Shown here: piece after piece, positions 35,301 through 48,700 of the stretch | How the letters are laid out: each line of letters begins with the position of its first letter | How positions within the stretch are numbered: the first letter of the stretch is position 1 | DNA from: Chondrosia reniformis | Taxonomy: Eukaryota; Porifera; Demospongiae; Chondrillida; Chondrillidae | Assembly: GCA_947172415.1 (NCBI GenBank) | Contig: OX359192.1 | Coordinates: 1,924,501 to 1,988,500 of the forward strand | Direction: 5' to 3' | DNA length: 64,000 nucleotides | Translations under genes and position numbers: made by a program | Notes under the pieces: model-generated | Databases searched by the model: none | What the model saw: the letters and a program-made list of their open reading frames with translations, nothing else | What the model was told of the DNA's origin: nothing

Positions 35301-38300
35301 CTTTAGACACAGAATCAGCTAAGGGTGCCTCTGATGTTTGATTGACCTTATTAAATGAGTTTTCTTTCTTTGCCTCACTGGATAGCTTTTCATTCGGTTT
35401 ACTAGGAATGGATCCTAGAATAGATGAGGTAAATGGATTGTTCGGAGTGCTTTCTTTATCACTGCTGGGCTCAGAAGGTAAAGGTGCGGTAGTGGGCGTG
35501 GTGGATGCCACTGTGGCTGCACTCTCCCTGGGATCATCATCATCACTTATATCAGAATAATTACCAACTGTATCTGGGACCTGCAGTGTGGATGATTGGT
35601 GTGAAGAAGAGGCAGTGCTAGAGCTGATAACTGCAGTATCAGCTCCTCCAGTTGTAGCTTCCGCTGTTTCAGTTGTAGCTGAAGGGTTTGCATCAGCCAC
35701 CGTGCTATCTGATGGGCTGGCTGGTTCCTTTTCATCGTCATCTATATTAACCGTCTGGTTTTCATTCTCTGTATTGTACAGACTTTGTAGAGCAAGAGGA
35801 TTCTCTGAAGAATTGCTTGAAAGCCTGTAGAAAAGAGAGATGTCAAAAGTATATCATAGAAAATCGGAATATTAGGTATTATTATGTAGGACTACAGATG
35901 ATACAATAGAAATTCAAGTCTATTCCAAAACTGTATGGAAAGTTCTATCCACAAGTTAAACAAATATTTGAGTTTAAAAACTCGTGGGGCTTTTTGTGCA
36001 AGCTTTACGTTACATAATATTAGTAATGGTGGTTTCTAAATCCTTTTCATTGATTCAATGTTCAACACAAAGTAAGAGAAAGCTAATTGTAAGCTAGAAA
36101 ATGAAAGCCAGCCGAGCGTCCGTCATTAGTTGGACAGATATACGTATATAATACAAGGTTACAAACAGGAAGCCATACTTAAACCCAATTTCTGAAAACA
36201 ATATAGGGACGCCTTTGGCACCCCAAAAAGGTTTATATAATTAATATCCAAATATAGGCAACGTGTATTCTACGTATGTACGAATATCATTATGACATAT
36301 TTGACATGTAAATATTTACACATATTGAAGGAAGTGTCTCAGGAGTGATACTGAACTTGCATAAAAACGTTCAAAATGACTAATAAAGTCTCTCTTGAGA
36401 TAAAAACATGATATGTGTACTACACGGGATAGCGAGACACAGTAAATAATGGCATAGTTGGTGAAAGTGACCTTATAATCAAACAAAAGCAATTAAATTG
36501 AAACAGATTAGTAAAGAATACAGCAGAATCCATTCATCATTAAGTCCCACTTTCAACTTTCAATATACAAATGAAAGTTACACTATCTCTTTCAGCTTTA
36601 ACAAAGTGAATACACAAAGTGAAGTCAACTGTCAGTGTAGAAACATATTTTAAAGAAACCATACCATAAACAATGAAATTACCACATGGGTATTATTATT
36701 TATCAACGTATCAAGATACAGTTCGGACAGGTTAACAAACACAGAAGAAATGCAACACATATCCTCAACAAACAGTGACTTCCACAAAGGCTATGAATGG
36801 AAACATATTAAAATCACGCTTGCTCACTAATATTTCCTCCTTCTTTAATATAAGGATTCATTGTAAAGAAACATCTGGTTGACTAGTCAAATAAAACAGT
36901 CACAATAGTATACCACTTTGTAATTTCAGAGAGTGACAAAATGTCTGTTATAAGAGTAAAGATAACAGCAGACTGAAAGTATTACTGCACATGAAAAATC
37001 TAAGATACCATTTTCCTACATGCTATTCCTATTCTGTAAAAGAGCCTATAGGGGAACTAAACCTGAAGAGAGCTTTGGATGAAGATACAGGAGTCTTTTC
37101 TTCCTTCTTTCATCTTCTCCACTGGGTCAGACAGCCGTTTCTGGGAATTCCACCCTTCATCAGTGATCCTGGGAGTCTTGGTCTTTTTCTTTATCTTGAT
37201 CTTCTGTGAATCCTTAGCTCTCTATGCTAAATCTAGAGGCCATGCACTAGGGGTAGAAACCATGAAGAATGCAATTTTTAAGTCTTGCTATGTGGGTGGC
37301 TCATTGTTGTACCTACTTGTATAGAAGTAAGTACAGAGGTCATTCCATTGAATGCCTAGATATATAGGGGGGTGCTAGTGCTAATAAGTATTATAATGTA
37401 AACACCTTGTAGAACATCATTGGCAACTCACAACAAAGTCATGCTACTACCTTATATGGCAGACCACAAGTGCAAATTACCTAGTATAGGGTGGAGTGCT
37501 ACATAAACAGGATTATTACACTTTGACCACAATTTTCACTTCATAGGAATCTTCACCTGTTGATTTTCCCATAGGGGAGCCATTTAGCTGCACTTGTCTG
37601 GGTTCTACCTAGCAACCTACACAACAGCTTTAAAAGACTTCCTAAATATGGGACATCAGTGTATTGAGACTTGTTATTGAATTTCTACCCTAAAAGGTCA
37701 GCGGTTAGTGGTCTTAAGAACCAATAAAATTATGTGGGTTGCCTAATACCGCTTAACAACATGCCAAACTTTGGCCTGATTGGAGGAAGCATTAATTTTG
37801 TTGTTATTGGGTAGGGTCATAGTAAAAAAGAAATACAGCAGTTTCAATGTAACTATGACTGAAACTAAAGCCAGCATCTTAGACAAAACTGTTATTCATT
37901 GTATTAACAATACAGAAAATTCTGCAAATTATAGATTAAGAGTATTAGTGAAATTGAAAGTCAATGATTAAGAATGGATATCACCCTAAGCATACTTAAA
38001 TACTTTCAAATTAGTCATAATTCTGTAAAGAGTAGAAGATCTTAAAAGACTCGCTTGAGCATACTTCACAATTGCCAGTTGAACAAAACACAGTTGGAGC
38101 ATTCACTCTAGGAAATAATTTTACAGTTAATGACATCAGTCCACAAGACACTGGGAAACAATCACATGAAGCTACTTCTTTATATGTTGTCCTTTAAACA
38201 ATAACAAAGTCTTTAAGGTATTAGATGTACAGGCTGTAGAATTATAAATTAGGAATACAAGGAAAAAATTCCTTTAAAATGTAATAATAAGTGTTACTTA

Positions 38301-41300
38301 TATACACCTATTTATTATCCTACTAATATATGTACATATTCCAACACTTATAATTTATGGTCAACACAATAATGTGATAACATATAGGGTGGGAGAAGTA
38401 CAGTTACAGTGAATGGAACTTTGTTTCTTACTTGGGAGGTGCCCACTTGTGTTGGCCCAGATCAATCAGGGATCCTGAATAGACCTTATCTCTCCATTTG
38501 ACGCTGACAATTAGAACTCCTAAAAGACAAATCAATAGACAGGTTGTCTCTGCATTCAATCAATCAAGAAGACATTAAAATCTTCTAGATGTCCCATTAC
38601 TGTATATTCATGTATGACATTATGCATTAGGAAACCCTAAACCATAAAATAGTTAAACTTTGGTGCAACCCCTTGTAGGAATTCTGCCATCTCACACCTC
38701 ATAGCAAGCATTACACAGTACATCTCTTATGAATAGGTGGCAGCAGGGTGTGGTATTCCCCCGGACACGTAAAGTAGTATCATATATCAAGTCAGAGACA
38801 AACCTGATAATGCCATGATCATGACAACAGGGAGGTACTATCTGTGCAGACTGTTTGTGACTTCATCATTATTAATGACAAATCATTTTACAGTTACAGT
38901 TGGGGGTATTTACAGGCAAGATAATTGAATAATTTCATCTTTAATCTGACAACTTTAGAAACTATTCATAAATACAATGGATTTGAATATAAGCATTGCT
39001 TTCCCATTCACTGAGGAACTTTCACAAGCAACATTACCTCATGTGCAATTCACATAAACAGAATAACATTACTAAAGAATTTATCAACAGCAGTTATAGT
39101 CTGAAATTATATTTGTTTAGAAATATGTGTAAGCATTAAATAAATGTCAAAGGAGTAATTTCTTCTTTATTGAAATTTCACCTACTATGGAATGCTTAGG
39201 TATTAGAGGAAATGGCTTAGAATGTAGTGAGTAGCTATGTGAGGTTTCAGCTTGGACAGGGCCCTAGAAGTGACCCTAATAAAAATGTGTCAAATGTGGA
39301 CAAGAAGGCTATTTCTCTTAACACTTTTAACACCAGAGCCAATCTTGGAGGCATTAATCTGGCACATTTACAGCATTCACCCTGCTAATTTAATAAGTCA
39401 TGCTATCTTCTGTCAAAATTCCTACCTGAGTAAGTGAAAAGTTAATGATATCCCACATGAAGCCATACAGTTGGACACTTGAAAGCCATATCAATTTACA
39501 TGGCTTCCAGACAGGTAACCTTAAAAATGCTCTTGTACAAAACAAACTGCATTGCTAAGGTTGCTGACCATAATGGGTGTTAAAGCATGATGTCACAGAA
39601 CCCTCAGTACATATGGAAAGCCATAGCCTATTGAACCATGTAAATACCATGCAACAACTTACTCCATATTCCAATAGGTTAATCATTTTATTATTGAACT
39701 ATGAATTAGAGGGACAAACCGGAGAAAAAACGTCTACATAGAACTACAATGGTGGTGTCAGCAAATTCGTGTAACAGTGGATACTTCTATTGACAATATA
39801 GCTCTCAAATTTGAATGGAACAATTAAGTTTGGGAAATACCTAGCCACTAGGTTATTGCTTCCACATGCATCACAAGAATACTACACCTCAAGTCAATTC
39901 CTAGTAAGATTCACAATATAGATGTGAAACTGGAAATAATCAATTACCTTCACTGTACACAATTCATAAGGGTTTCACTTATATTATTAAGAATTATTTG
40001 GTTTTCCTTTAAGGGCCTACAAGTTTTCCAATTATTCAGCACAAATGACTTTATTTTCAAACTTAATCATTGAAATTAAAGATGTATTGACTTTAACTCA
40101 ATTTAGCTAACATTTACATTTCATTACAAATACTGCGAGCAACGATGTCTTGGACAACATTGAAAGTACACTGTATTCCATAAATCCAAATATAGAAATA
40201 CCATAATAACATCACAACAGTCTGTGATGAAAGTGAGCCATTAAATCCCTTCATTCACTACGTACATACGTAGTTTAAAGTGAAGCAAGTGGAAGGCAAA
40301 ACAAAATTATACTACTCCTGTTTATCATACATACGAACATATCAGGAACGGAACTACGTAAATGGGTTAACAAGAAGTTACTAAGTATGTATCATTGGCA
40401 TTATGTATTTGGTCTCTGATGATGAAATATTAGATTTACCCCTTCTCTGTCTGGTACAGTACTTTTTGGGTCAGTTGTCCAGACCAGATATTGCAATCGG
40501 TAATCGGTTAGCACCTGCGACTACCATTTGAACAAACATTCCCATTAGAATGATGTCACCATGCAGCGATAACCTTTTTACCGATTACTGATTGCAACAT
40601 CCGGTCTGGACTACCGATCCAAAAAGTACTGTATACAGACATACATATAAATGTACTAAGTGAACATGTTGCAATCACTGTAGTATCACATGCATATGTA
40701 CGTACCTTCACTTTCTTGGCAGACAGTGCCAGTCAAGTTGACACTGGTGCCTGCCTCAATTGGGTCTGAAGTGGGCGGAGTTGAGATCGGAAGACTGCCC
40801 GAGCCAATGTTGAAATGTGCATACACATTGGATGGCCAGGTCCCCCAGGTAGTGGCAAAGGGTAGAGTGGTGGCGGGGCTTAGAAGGGAAGCACCAGTTC
40901 CTGAGTTGACAGTGGACATGGCAGGAAACACCTACATGGGAATATGTAAGTAATTGAATAAAGTAAACACTAGCTAGGGTAGGTACATTAAAGCAATGAA
41001 TATCATTAACTGTCTAAACCAATAAAATCAACAGATGTCTAGTTTGCATAAATGGGCCTCTGGGAGGAGTGGGTGCTGAGAAGATCGAGTCCCTGGGGAG
41101 TAAGGGTCATGTACTGAGCATTGTTACAGGCATGCCATATTTCAGTGTTGCCAGACCACACCTGGTTGGCTGATATGCACTGACTGCTACTTCAAAGAGA
41201 AGCTAATGTGGTTATGAGGCTGACAGATACACCCAACCTGAAATAGTCAGCTAATAGGCACATATCAGGACTACATCTGACACAGAGCCCTAAGTGTGAA

Positions 41301-41884
41301 TATATTGCTTCTTTGTGCTCACAGGAATGGAAAGAATGGTGTCAGCAATCCATTAGGGTCAGTGTGTGTATTATGAATGAAGTGGTGCATGCTAGTATTA
41401 CACAAAGTTGCCACACCTGCCCACTTGACACAACTTGTATTTCTGGTGACATTGGGTCTTTTATGGATTCAACTTCAGGAACACTCTTGCTTAAAGAATC
41501 CATTTCCTCGACTTCTGTTTGATCTTCCTCAGTCGAAGGCTCCACTTGAAACCCATTTCCTAGAGATTCAGGAGAATGTTTCTCTTCACTGACATGATCT
41601 TCCTCATCTATATCACTGTCAATGGCTTTTTGATTCTCATCAATATGCATTTCAACATCATCGTCTGATTTATTCCCAATATCCTCTTTAGGACTAGCAC
41701 TGGAAAGGTGGAGTTGTTCCGATATACTATCATCACTTCCAACTCTAAACTTTGAGCTACTGGTAAATGGTAAAACTGGGGAAGAAAAGCTAGGTGTCTG
41801 GGCTTCTGAGGTTGGTGACTTGGCAGAAAGCTTAGCATTTCCTTGTGACACTACCTCCATTTTGTCATACAAGCTACATAACAT
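32383..41884 (-). CDS. ZNF608/ZNF609/scribbler-like transcriptional regulator, 1407 aa, 4 exons
   Basis: Minus-strand exons: 41884-41417, 40931-40706, 38519-38432, 35824-32383; phases agree (156, 75 1/3, 29 1/3 and 1147 1/3 codons with stop). The family is recognised from exons 2-3: AGTSVNLTGTVCQESEG continues across the splice as VLIVSVKWRDKVYSGSL and ends HKWAPP. This aligns with the conserved block of vertebrate ZNF608/609 and Drosophila scribbler/brakeless, nuclear transcriptional cofactors. Exon 1 is acidic and Ser/Glu-rich. The single 3.4-kb last exon is disordered: Ser/Thr-rich, a basic stretch (SRKKRPSRETIAIPTAKKPR) that looks like an NLS, His-rich segments, and several polyglutamine runs near the C-terminus. 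The C2H2 finger typical of vertebrate members was not found. The start at 41884 has a good context (caccATG). A strong donor (GTAAGT) eight codons before the stop leaves room for an unseen 3' exon. Confidence 0.85.
35825..38431 (-). other. Intron 3 of the ZNF608/609-like gene
   Basis: Apart from the dispersed element at 36991-37245, no repeat or exon was recognised in this 2.6-kb AT-rich stretch. Confidence 0.65.
36991..37245 (+). mobile_element. Dispersed element, copy 11
   Basis: Near-full copy from 'atgaaaaatctaagatacca' to 'ctctatgctaaatctagagg', with a 9-bp deletion in the pyrimidine tract. The minus-strand hammerhead motif is at 37124-37169. Confidence 0.82.
38520..40705 (-). other. 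Intron 2 of the ZNF608/609-like gene
   Basis: 2.2 kb without recognised exons. The only structure seen is the inverted-repeat element at 40457-40631. Confidence 0.65.
40457..40631. mobile_element. 175-bp TA-flanked inverted-repeat element (MITE)
   Basis: The ends are 'cagtactttttgg' and its inverse, each followed inward by diverged arms (gtccagacc, gcaatcggtaatcggtta), and flanked by TA on both sides. Non-coding. Confidence 0.82.
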
Positions 41885-42782
41885 GGTGACACATAAAAGT
41901 GAACTAAACTTGGCCAGACGCTAAGAGTCAACTATGTGACCGGGTTACCGACAAGCTGACAGTTGTGCAAACTCAGCTAAGATAGTGTACACAAGGAAGC
42001 CATACGAGTAGGTTACCTAGGTGATGATGACGGAATGTACTAGTCGTGGGAATTTAGAGAAACCTTACAAGGAATAGGCATGAATAATTCAATAACCGGA
42101 AGCTTCCTGGGTGAAACAAGATCTTAAAAGCCCGTACATAGGCTTTCTACGAGGCAACTAAACTACACGGCAGTATTTGTTTAGCCACACTTAACCTTAG
42201 TTACCAATCTAATAGACCTACATATACACTCAAGTATACTGCCAAAAGTATCCTTAAAATGTACTTAAACAACCGAAATCCTGTATTAACGAGCACTGAC
42301 TACTTGGTATTAAAATAAAAATGTTTTTCAATACTTGTTTGTGACACAAATAACCGCTTCTTCACTTACAGCACAAACGTCTGACAAAGAAGACGATGTA
42401 CTTGTCATTCGACAATCTGGTCCACTCTTTCGAATCCCAATTCAGAATAGGGTATAGCATAAGACAAAGCGAGGTCTAAAAACTCAGTAGGCCACTCTGT
42501 AACACTTGAAAGGGATCAAACTAGACCTGTTTAGGCCGAAAATCAACGACAAGACTCCTCCTGTCGCTACTCGTTCCACTAACGAACACAAGGGGAAGTG
42601 ATGGAATGTATCACCACCCACAACACGCATAATAGAATTCCACCTGTCATTATTCCGATTGCGGTTAAAATAGCACTTGTCGGCGGTAATATCAAAGGTA
42701 ATGGGATGCCGCGATACCGAGCATCATTGTGACGTCATGAATATGCACACGTTTTAATTGGGCGGGAAAATTGCGCTTAGAA
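41885..42782. promoter_or_regulatory. Divergent promoter region, ZNF608/609-like gene and CHAF1A
   Basis: 900 bp between divergent ATGs. The CHAF1A-proximal end has a palindromic CRE (TGACGTCA, 42730-42737) and an E2F-like GGGCGGGAAAA (42760-42770), 13-23 bp before the ATG. 5' UTR exons of either gene may lie here but cannot be placed. Confidence 0.6.
42760..42770 (+). promoter_or_regulatory. E2F-like site upstream of CHAF1A
   Basis: GGGCGGGAAAA fits the E2F consensus (TTSSCGC in inverse). CAF-1 genes are S-phase genes and known E2F targets in other organisms. Occupancy is inference. Confidence 0.55.
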
Positions 42783-45700
42783 ATGGATTCGTTGAGATTG
42801 GAACATGGAATCCTTGGAGAAGATGCTTCACCAGCTGGCATTTCGAATGGTAATGCCTTGGATCTGATATTTATCTTAGCTTCTTATATATTTATATAAA
42901 ACTTTTGTTTTAGTTGAGACAAATGTGAGAAATGAAGAGACACCTATGTCAACACAGGCAGAGAAAGGTACGAAAATGTGAAAACTGATTACTGGTACTT
43001 GAGGTTATCTATTTCCTATAGGTCGAGTATTGTTTAGTTCAAGCACGCAAAATGGTCAAGGTGATGTTCCAGATGTTAGGGATTCGACCCACCTAGCTGA
43101 AGAGAAGCCTGAGGAAGTAACAGGCAATAAGAGCATTGATCTCACTCAAGCTCCTGTAATAGATGAACAAATAAAATTGGTAAAGGTAGGTCTTTGCAAA
43201 TGAAGTTGGTTAAGAAAGAGTAAAACCCTCACTTAAATATGTATGCATATCACAATGTCATTAGTTTGTTCAAAGTACATGTATTCATTTAAATAATGTA
43301 TATAATTATATATCTAGCATTGTCTTGTATAAAAAGTACTGATTAAAATCTTATTCAGATGCTTTGATCTCAAAGGCCTTTTCATTGTGAACCTATTCCT
43401 TCATTTTTGGTCAAATGTCCAAATCTGCTTTTAAAAATATTTTGCCGATGTTTAATAAACAAGATAACTGTTAGTCGAAATATAATTTCTGCCCTAAAGA
43501 GAATTAGTCAACCAACAGTCATTTGCAAAGTAATTCATCTTTAAGTGCTCCTATGTGGCCCATAGATTGAGAAAAGATCGGCACAAAGTACACAAAAGAA
43601 AAAGTCTAATTCAGAAAGACGACATCTGAAAGAGGCCAGTGAAAGGAAGAAAGAAGAGTTGGTGCAGAAACAGCTTGAAAAGGAACAAAAGGCAAAAGAA
43701 AGAAAAGAGAAATTGGAACGTGAGAATAGAGAACGCAAAGAGAAGCAAGAAGCGAGAGAAGCCAAAAGAAAACAGAAGCAGGAAGAGAACCAGTAAAAAT
43801 CTTTAAAATTTGCACTTTTAAGTCATGTGGAGCTAAAGTACACATACATACATAGATGAGGTTATGTAACAATGCTCTCCTTATAAGGAAAGTTTCAGGA
43901 TAGTAAGGAAGTTGACTAGTAATGACTGCTCTTTGTGTTTCTTAGCTAATTTTATTTTGTATGACTGCTTTTATTTTCATCAGATTGAAGTTAGAAGCTA
44001 AGAAAAGGAGAGAAGATGAGAAGAAGTTGGAAAAGGACAAAAAGGTCAGTTGGGTGTTGCTAATAAGTGAAGTATACCCTATCCACATTAGTCAGTATTT
44101 GGTTTCATTCTGTTTATTAGATTGGGTTAAAAATTTTATTGAATTTTATGGTATTCACAGATGTTTTATAGATACTTCTTGTATGAAAGCTCAGTAGTGT
44201 ATTATGTAATTTATGCACATCCATTAGGAGATGAAATCAAAGCTACAGAGCCAGCAATTCATGAAATTTTTTCAGTCACCCCCTAAGGATAGCAAGAAGG
44301 TATTATGTCATTGATATTTGGATGAGCTAATAGGAAGCCCTTCTTAATTGGATTACTCTGTGACCTTAGAAACCTTACCATTCCTTTTGATTCGGTTGTT
44401 ATGGTATTAAACTAACAAGCAGTCAAGCACTTACCACCAGTTTACACTACTGGGACACAGGGGAGTATAGGAGCTGGATTTATTGACCCTCATTCATTCC
44501 TTTTGCCCCAATGTTTCTTATATTTAAAAAATACCATAAATGGACCATGTGGTTTGTATGCTTGAACTATATAATTGAATTAGTGTCCTTTTCCAATTCC
44601 TATAAGATCAGTAACCGAAGAATAATTACTCTTTATGAACTATCCAGCCATATTGCATTACACTATTTATGGAGAAACAGTTATTTTTACTGGCGTATCC
44701 ATTTATTAAACGGCACTGTATTAGGTTATAGATAGGTAGGTAGGAGGATGTATCATTGTGCCCAAGATATAGTAGAATACCTTCAAACTTTGTTGTCTAA
44801 CATATGTTTGTATGTATGGTGTTATAGTATAGACATTTGATCTGATTGCCAGCCTATCTAGTTACACTAAGTTCATTTAGGTTATAGCAGTGCTATCACT
44901 TGAGAGCCAAGCCAACGCATCATAGTTCAAATGCTTAGTAGTGGACCGTTAACGATATCACATGATGTCATGATACTTGGGATGTTTTAGTTCACAGATG
45001 AGCAGTGATATGTGAAGTTTAGAGTTACTAAACATTCTAGCGACACAGACAATTACCCATACTGTCTGTTATTTGCTATTCCAATTTCAGCATAAGCAAA
45101 CGTGTGTTATGAAAGAATGTACAGTATGTTACTGTATAGCCAGTAAGGCAGAGTTATGCAGACGAAGGAAGAAAAGACTCCTGTATCCTCATCCAAAGCT
45201 CTCTTCAGGTTTAGTTCCCCTATAGGCTCTTTTACAGAATAGGCATATAGCATGTAGGAAAAGTGTATCTTAGAATTTTCATAGGTACCTTTTGAGGTAT
45301 GGTTACTAGGAGTTAACTACCAAATTGTTTGGAAACAAGAGCTACTTAGTCATGTTATGATGAATAGGAGTACGTATATACGTATTTACCAAATCCCATT
45401 TTGTCATTATTTCCTGTTGATATATAACAACCCTAATGTGTCATGTGTAATTTATTTTTATTTTACCAGCCCAAATAAATACTCTATGATGGATTCTCTC
45501 TATGTATGGGTGTACCTATGTCTGTGATTAATACACGAATAAGTACGTCCATACCTATATGTGTTTTTGTTTTTGTTTTGATTGTTCAAGATTATATTAG
45601 AGTCTCAATTGGTTTCATGCCATATATTACTTCAGAGGTTGTCAATATGACTTCATTTTATCACAAGCTGAAACCATAAGAAAGTGCTCACTCTCATGTT

Positions 45701-48700
45701 AAATATGCTTAGCAACCTACTAAGTATATGTCTTTGGAATGTGTGTGTAATGTATGGCAGAATGTCACCAAATTGAGGTGTCAAGGAAATAGCAATTTGG
45801 ACTTTGTTGTCAAATATGTGCTTATTAATCTACATATATACGTACATATGGAATGGTGTCTGTTTATTTAGTGGATCATGTAAAAGTTGCTTTTAATCTT
45901 ATTTCATTGAGTATTTCATGTGAGAGGAACTGTAATATAAGATTTAATACATAAGGTAGCAATTGTATACAGATTACATCAGCTGATAATTGATTTTGTT
46001 GTACTTTGAATGAGGTAGTTTTCATGTGAAAATTGTAAACCTTTTGAATATTGAATACATATATATGTGTATCAAACAACTCATTAGCCATCTGTTAAAC
46101 TTGGACTCCTCTTGACATCCTCCATCGGTCTTGTTTAATTACTTGAGCTAAGTCAAATACATGTTTTTACTAACTCATAATTTTGTACTACTAACTGAAG
46201 AACTGTGTTCGTACTTCTGAATCTCCTGCCACTGTAGTATGATAGTAGTGTGTGTTTGACCTTACGCTGTGAGTATTTTATATCTCCCAGTCATCTTGGA
46301 TGACTAAAAGGGCTGCCTTCAGTCTCCCAACCATAGCACTTCAGTCACTTGGTTGGTCAGGTGTACTTTCTCCCAGTGATTACTTCTATCACTCACAATA
46401 CACACTGTACATACTACATACAAAAGTTATTAGTGTATTGGGGAAGATTTGTCGTGTAATTGGTGTGAGCAGGATTAATAAATTCCAGTTAGCTTTAAGC
46501 CAGTGCCAACTTTCAAATCAGCCTTAACATTTGCATTAAATATTCATCAATGTACGTACGTAGTAATACAGGTGATCATTGGAATAAGGTTTAATGTTTG
46601 AACTAAAATATTTGATTCTATTGTACATATATGGCTAATGGTTAACTTTGTACATATACGTGTATCAATTAGCAAAATATCCTATTTCATGGTTAATTAA
46701 TGATGATTTATCTTGCCTAATGTTGCAAGATCTTTCTTTAGCTTATCAAGTTGGGGGCTACCTGTCCTATAACTAACTTTGTTTGATTGGGTAAACCCAT
46801 TAAACACACCATTGTAACGTTATGTAAATAAACCCAACTACGCTTTTTGGTTTTCCCAATTCGCATAAATTAAGAAATAGTAATTGTCTTTATTGTAGCT
46901 TGACATGTTTTTCTACAAAAAGTTAACATACACCCAGTGTTACCACATTTGTGGAAGAACACTTTCTAGTGTTCGCTTGCCCTACCCATTTTGTGACTGT
47001 AACTTGAGACAAACATTTTTTCATGTACTGACTGGTTGTACAACATTTAAACCATATGTTAACGTAATAACTGTTCCACCTGCTGTTCATACACATAGAA
47101 AAATCTGAAGTTTGCGTAGTAGCATTTGTGGTAGTTGTCACAGTAACATTGTTTTAAGTTTTAGCTGTGATTATATGCTGGGTGGGAAGTGTACTGAACT
47201 GCTAGTGTAACTGCCCGATGCATACTTGTTGAGATGACATCACCCACTCTCACTTACTGATGTAAATCTGATCTTACATTCGTAGCATATTTATATACGT
47301 ACGTACGTATATAGTAGACTCTATATGCGTACGTATGTAATAGACTCTACATACGTACGTATATGTAGTGTCTTAAGTACAGCTATGCAGAGGGATATTA
47401 TTTTTATGTCATAAAGGTTCGTTTCTAAATGTATACTATACTATCAAAGTTCTTGAGCTTAATAATGTTTCAGAATGTGTGACAAAAACATGTTTTAATT
47501 TGTGGCACATTGCCATTTCTGTAATTTGCAACCCATTTAGCTGATGAAAGTCCATGAGACCAAATATTTTGTAACAATTATATGAAAATTGTTTGCTTTT
47601 GATTATCATATTTAGTATATTATGCACGTATTGGTACAGGGATATTTATTTAATATTATCTCCATTTTCTGTTTTTCATTAAATGGGGTTAATCGTGTCC
47701 ATTTTAGAGGAAAAGGTTCATCAGTACGTACGTACCTTAAGGAATCAGTAACAATGATGGCATGTCTGAAAGGGGAAACCTCATCAAATTTCAAAGCAAC
47801 CATAAACAAGAGGCTCAATCTAATGTCCAAATGTAATTTAACACACAGTTGGGTTGAGTTATGATTTGCGTAACAAAATGTAGACGATCTATTGTGTCTG
47901 CCATATCACATTTCAAGTTTACAATACAAGCTATATTAGATTAGTTCTGAAGCCTAGCATCTCTGTGTGATGGTATCCGATATGGCTTGAATTCTTATTG
48001 CATTATATCAAGTGTATTCTTGGTTTAGCATAATTAGGACCCATTCTTTAAAACCCACACTTTCCTTCTTATTAGAATTGATATGATTTAGATTACTTTG
48101 GTCCTTGACAATATATTTTTATGTATTTTATTTCAGCAGGCATACGTATGTATACGAATATAATATAGACACAGGAAATTGATATATAAGCCAATTAAAA
48201 ACCTATTAACAAGATAAACTTACCATGTATGTACTGTCACGGCAGTAGAATTAGAATGCTAACATCTGAATATTTAGTGACAAACCCAATTAGGCAATAT
48301 ATATTGTTCCCAAATTAGTGCCTCAATCCTAATCTCAATTGGCTTTTATGACTGTTTTACCGGATACTCATAACATTTATATTATTGAGTGGGATTGCTT
48401 ATTGTATGCATGGAAATATCCCAAAACTCCATTTTCAAGATGTGTGAATTTTTCAGCTCCATTAGCTCAGGTCATATTAGTTATTTTCTCTTTAGTATTC
48501 TCATTACACAGTTGTATACGTACATGCTTATGTAAGTCATTAATTTATTCATTCCAAATGCCTTTGCACCTACGTACATATGTACGTACGTATGCCTACA
48601 TAAAATGGCTACCTTTCTTGGTTAGTGAATAATAGGGGATTATGGTTTGTAGCCATTCAGATTTCCATCGTATGCCATACTAGTGAGGTCTAATAGGCTA

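Noticed and set aside
36991..37209. Recurrent ORFs containing YSVKEPIGELNLKRALDEDTG (also at 962, 12027, 52393)
   Set aside because: They are readings of the dispersed element, differ in length and frame between copies, and have no start context or conservation at codon level.
46905..47108. Cys-containing ORF in the long CHAF1A intron
   Set aside because: It has a zinc-finger-like look (CYHICGRTL, FCDCNL) but irregular spacing, no splice partners and no recognisable family.
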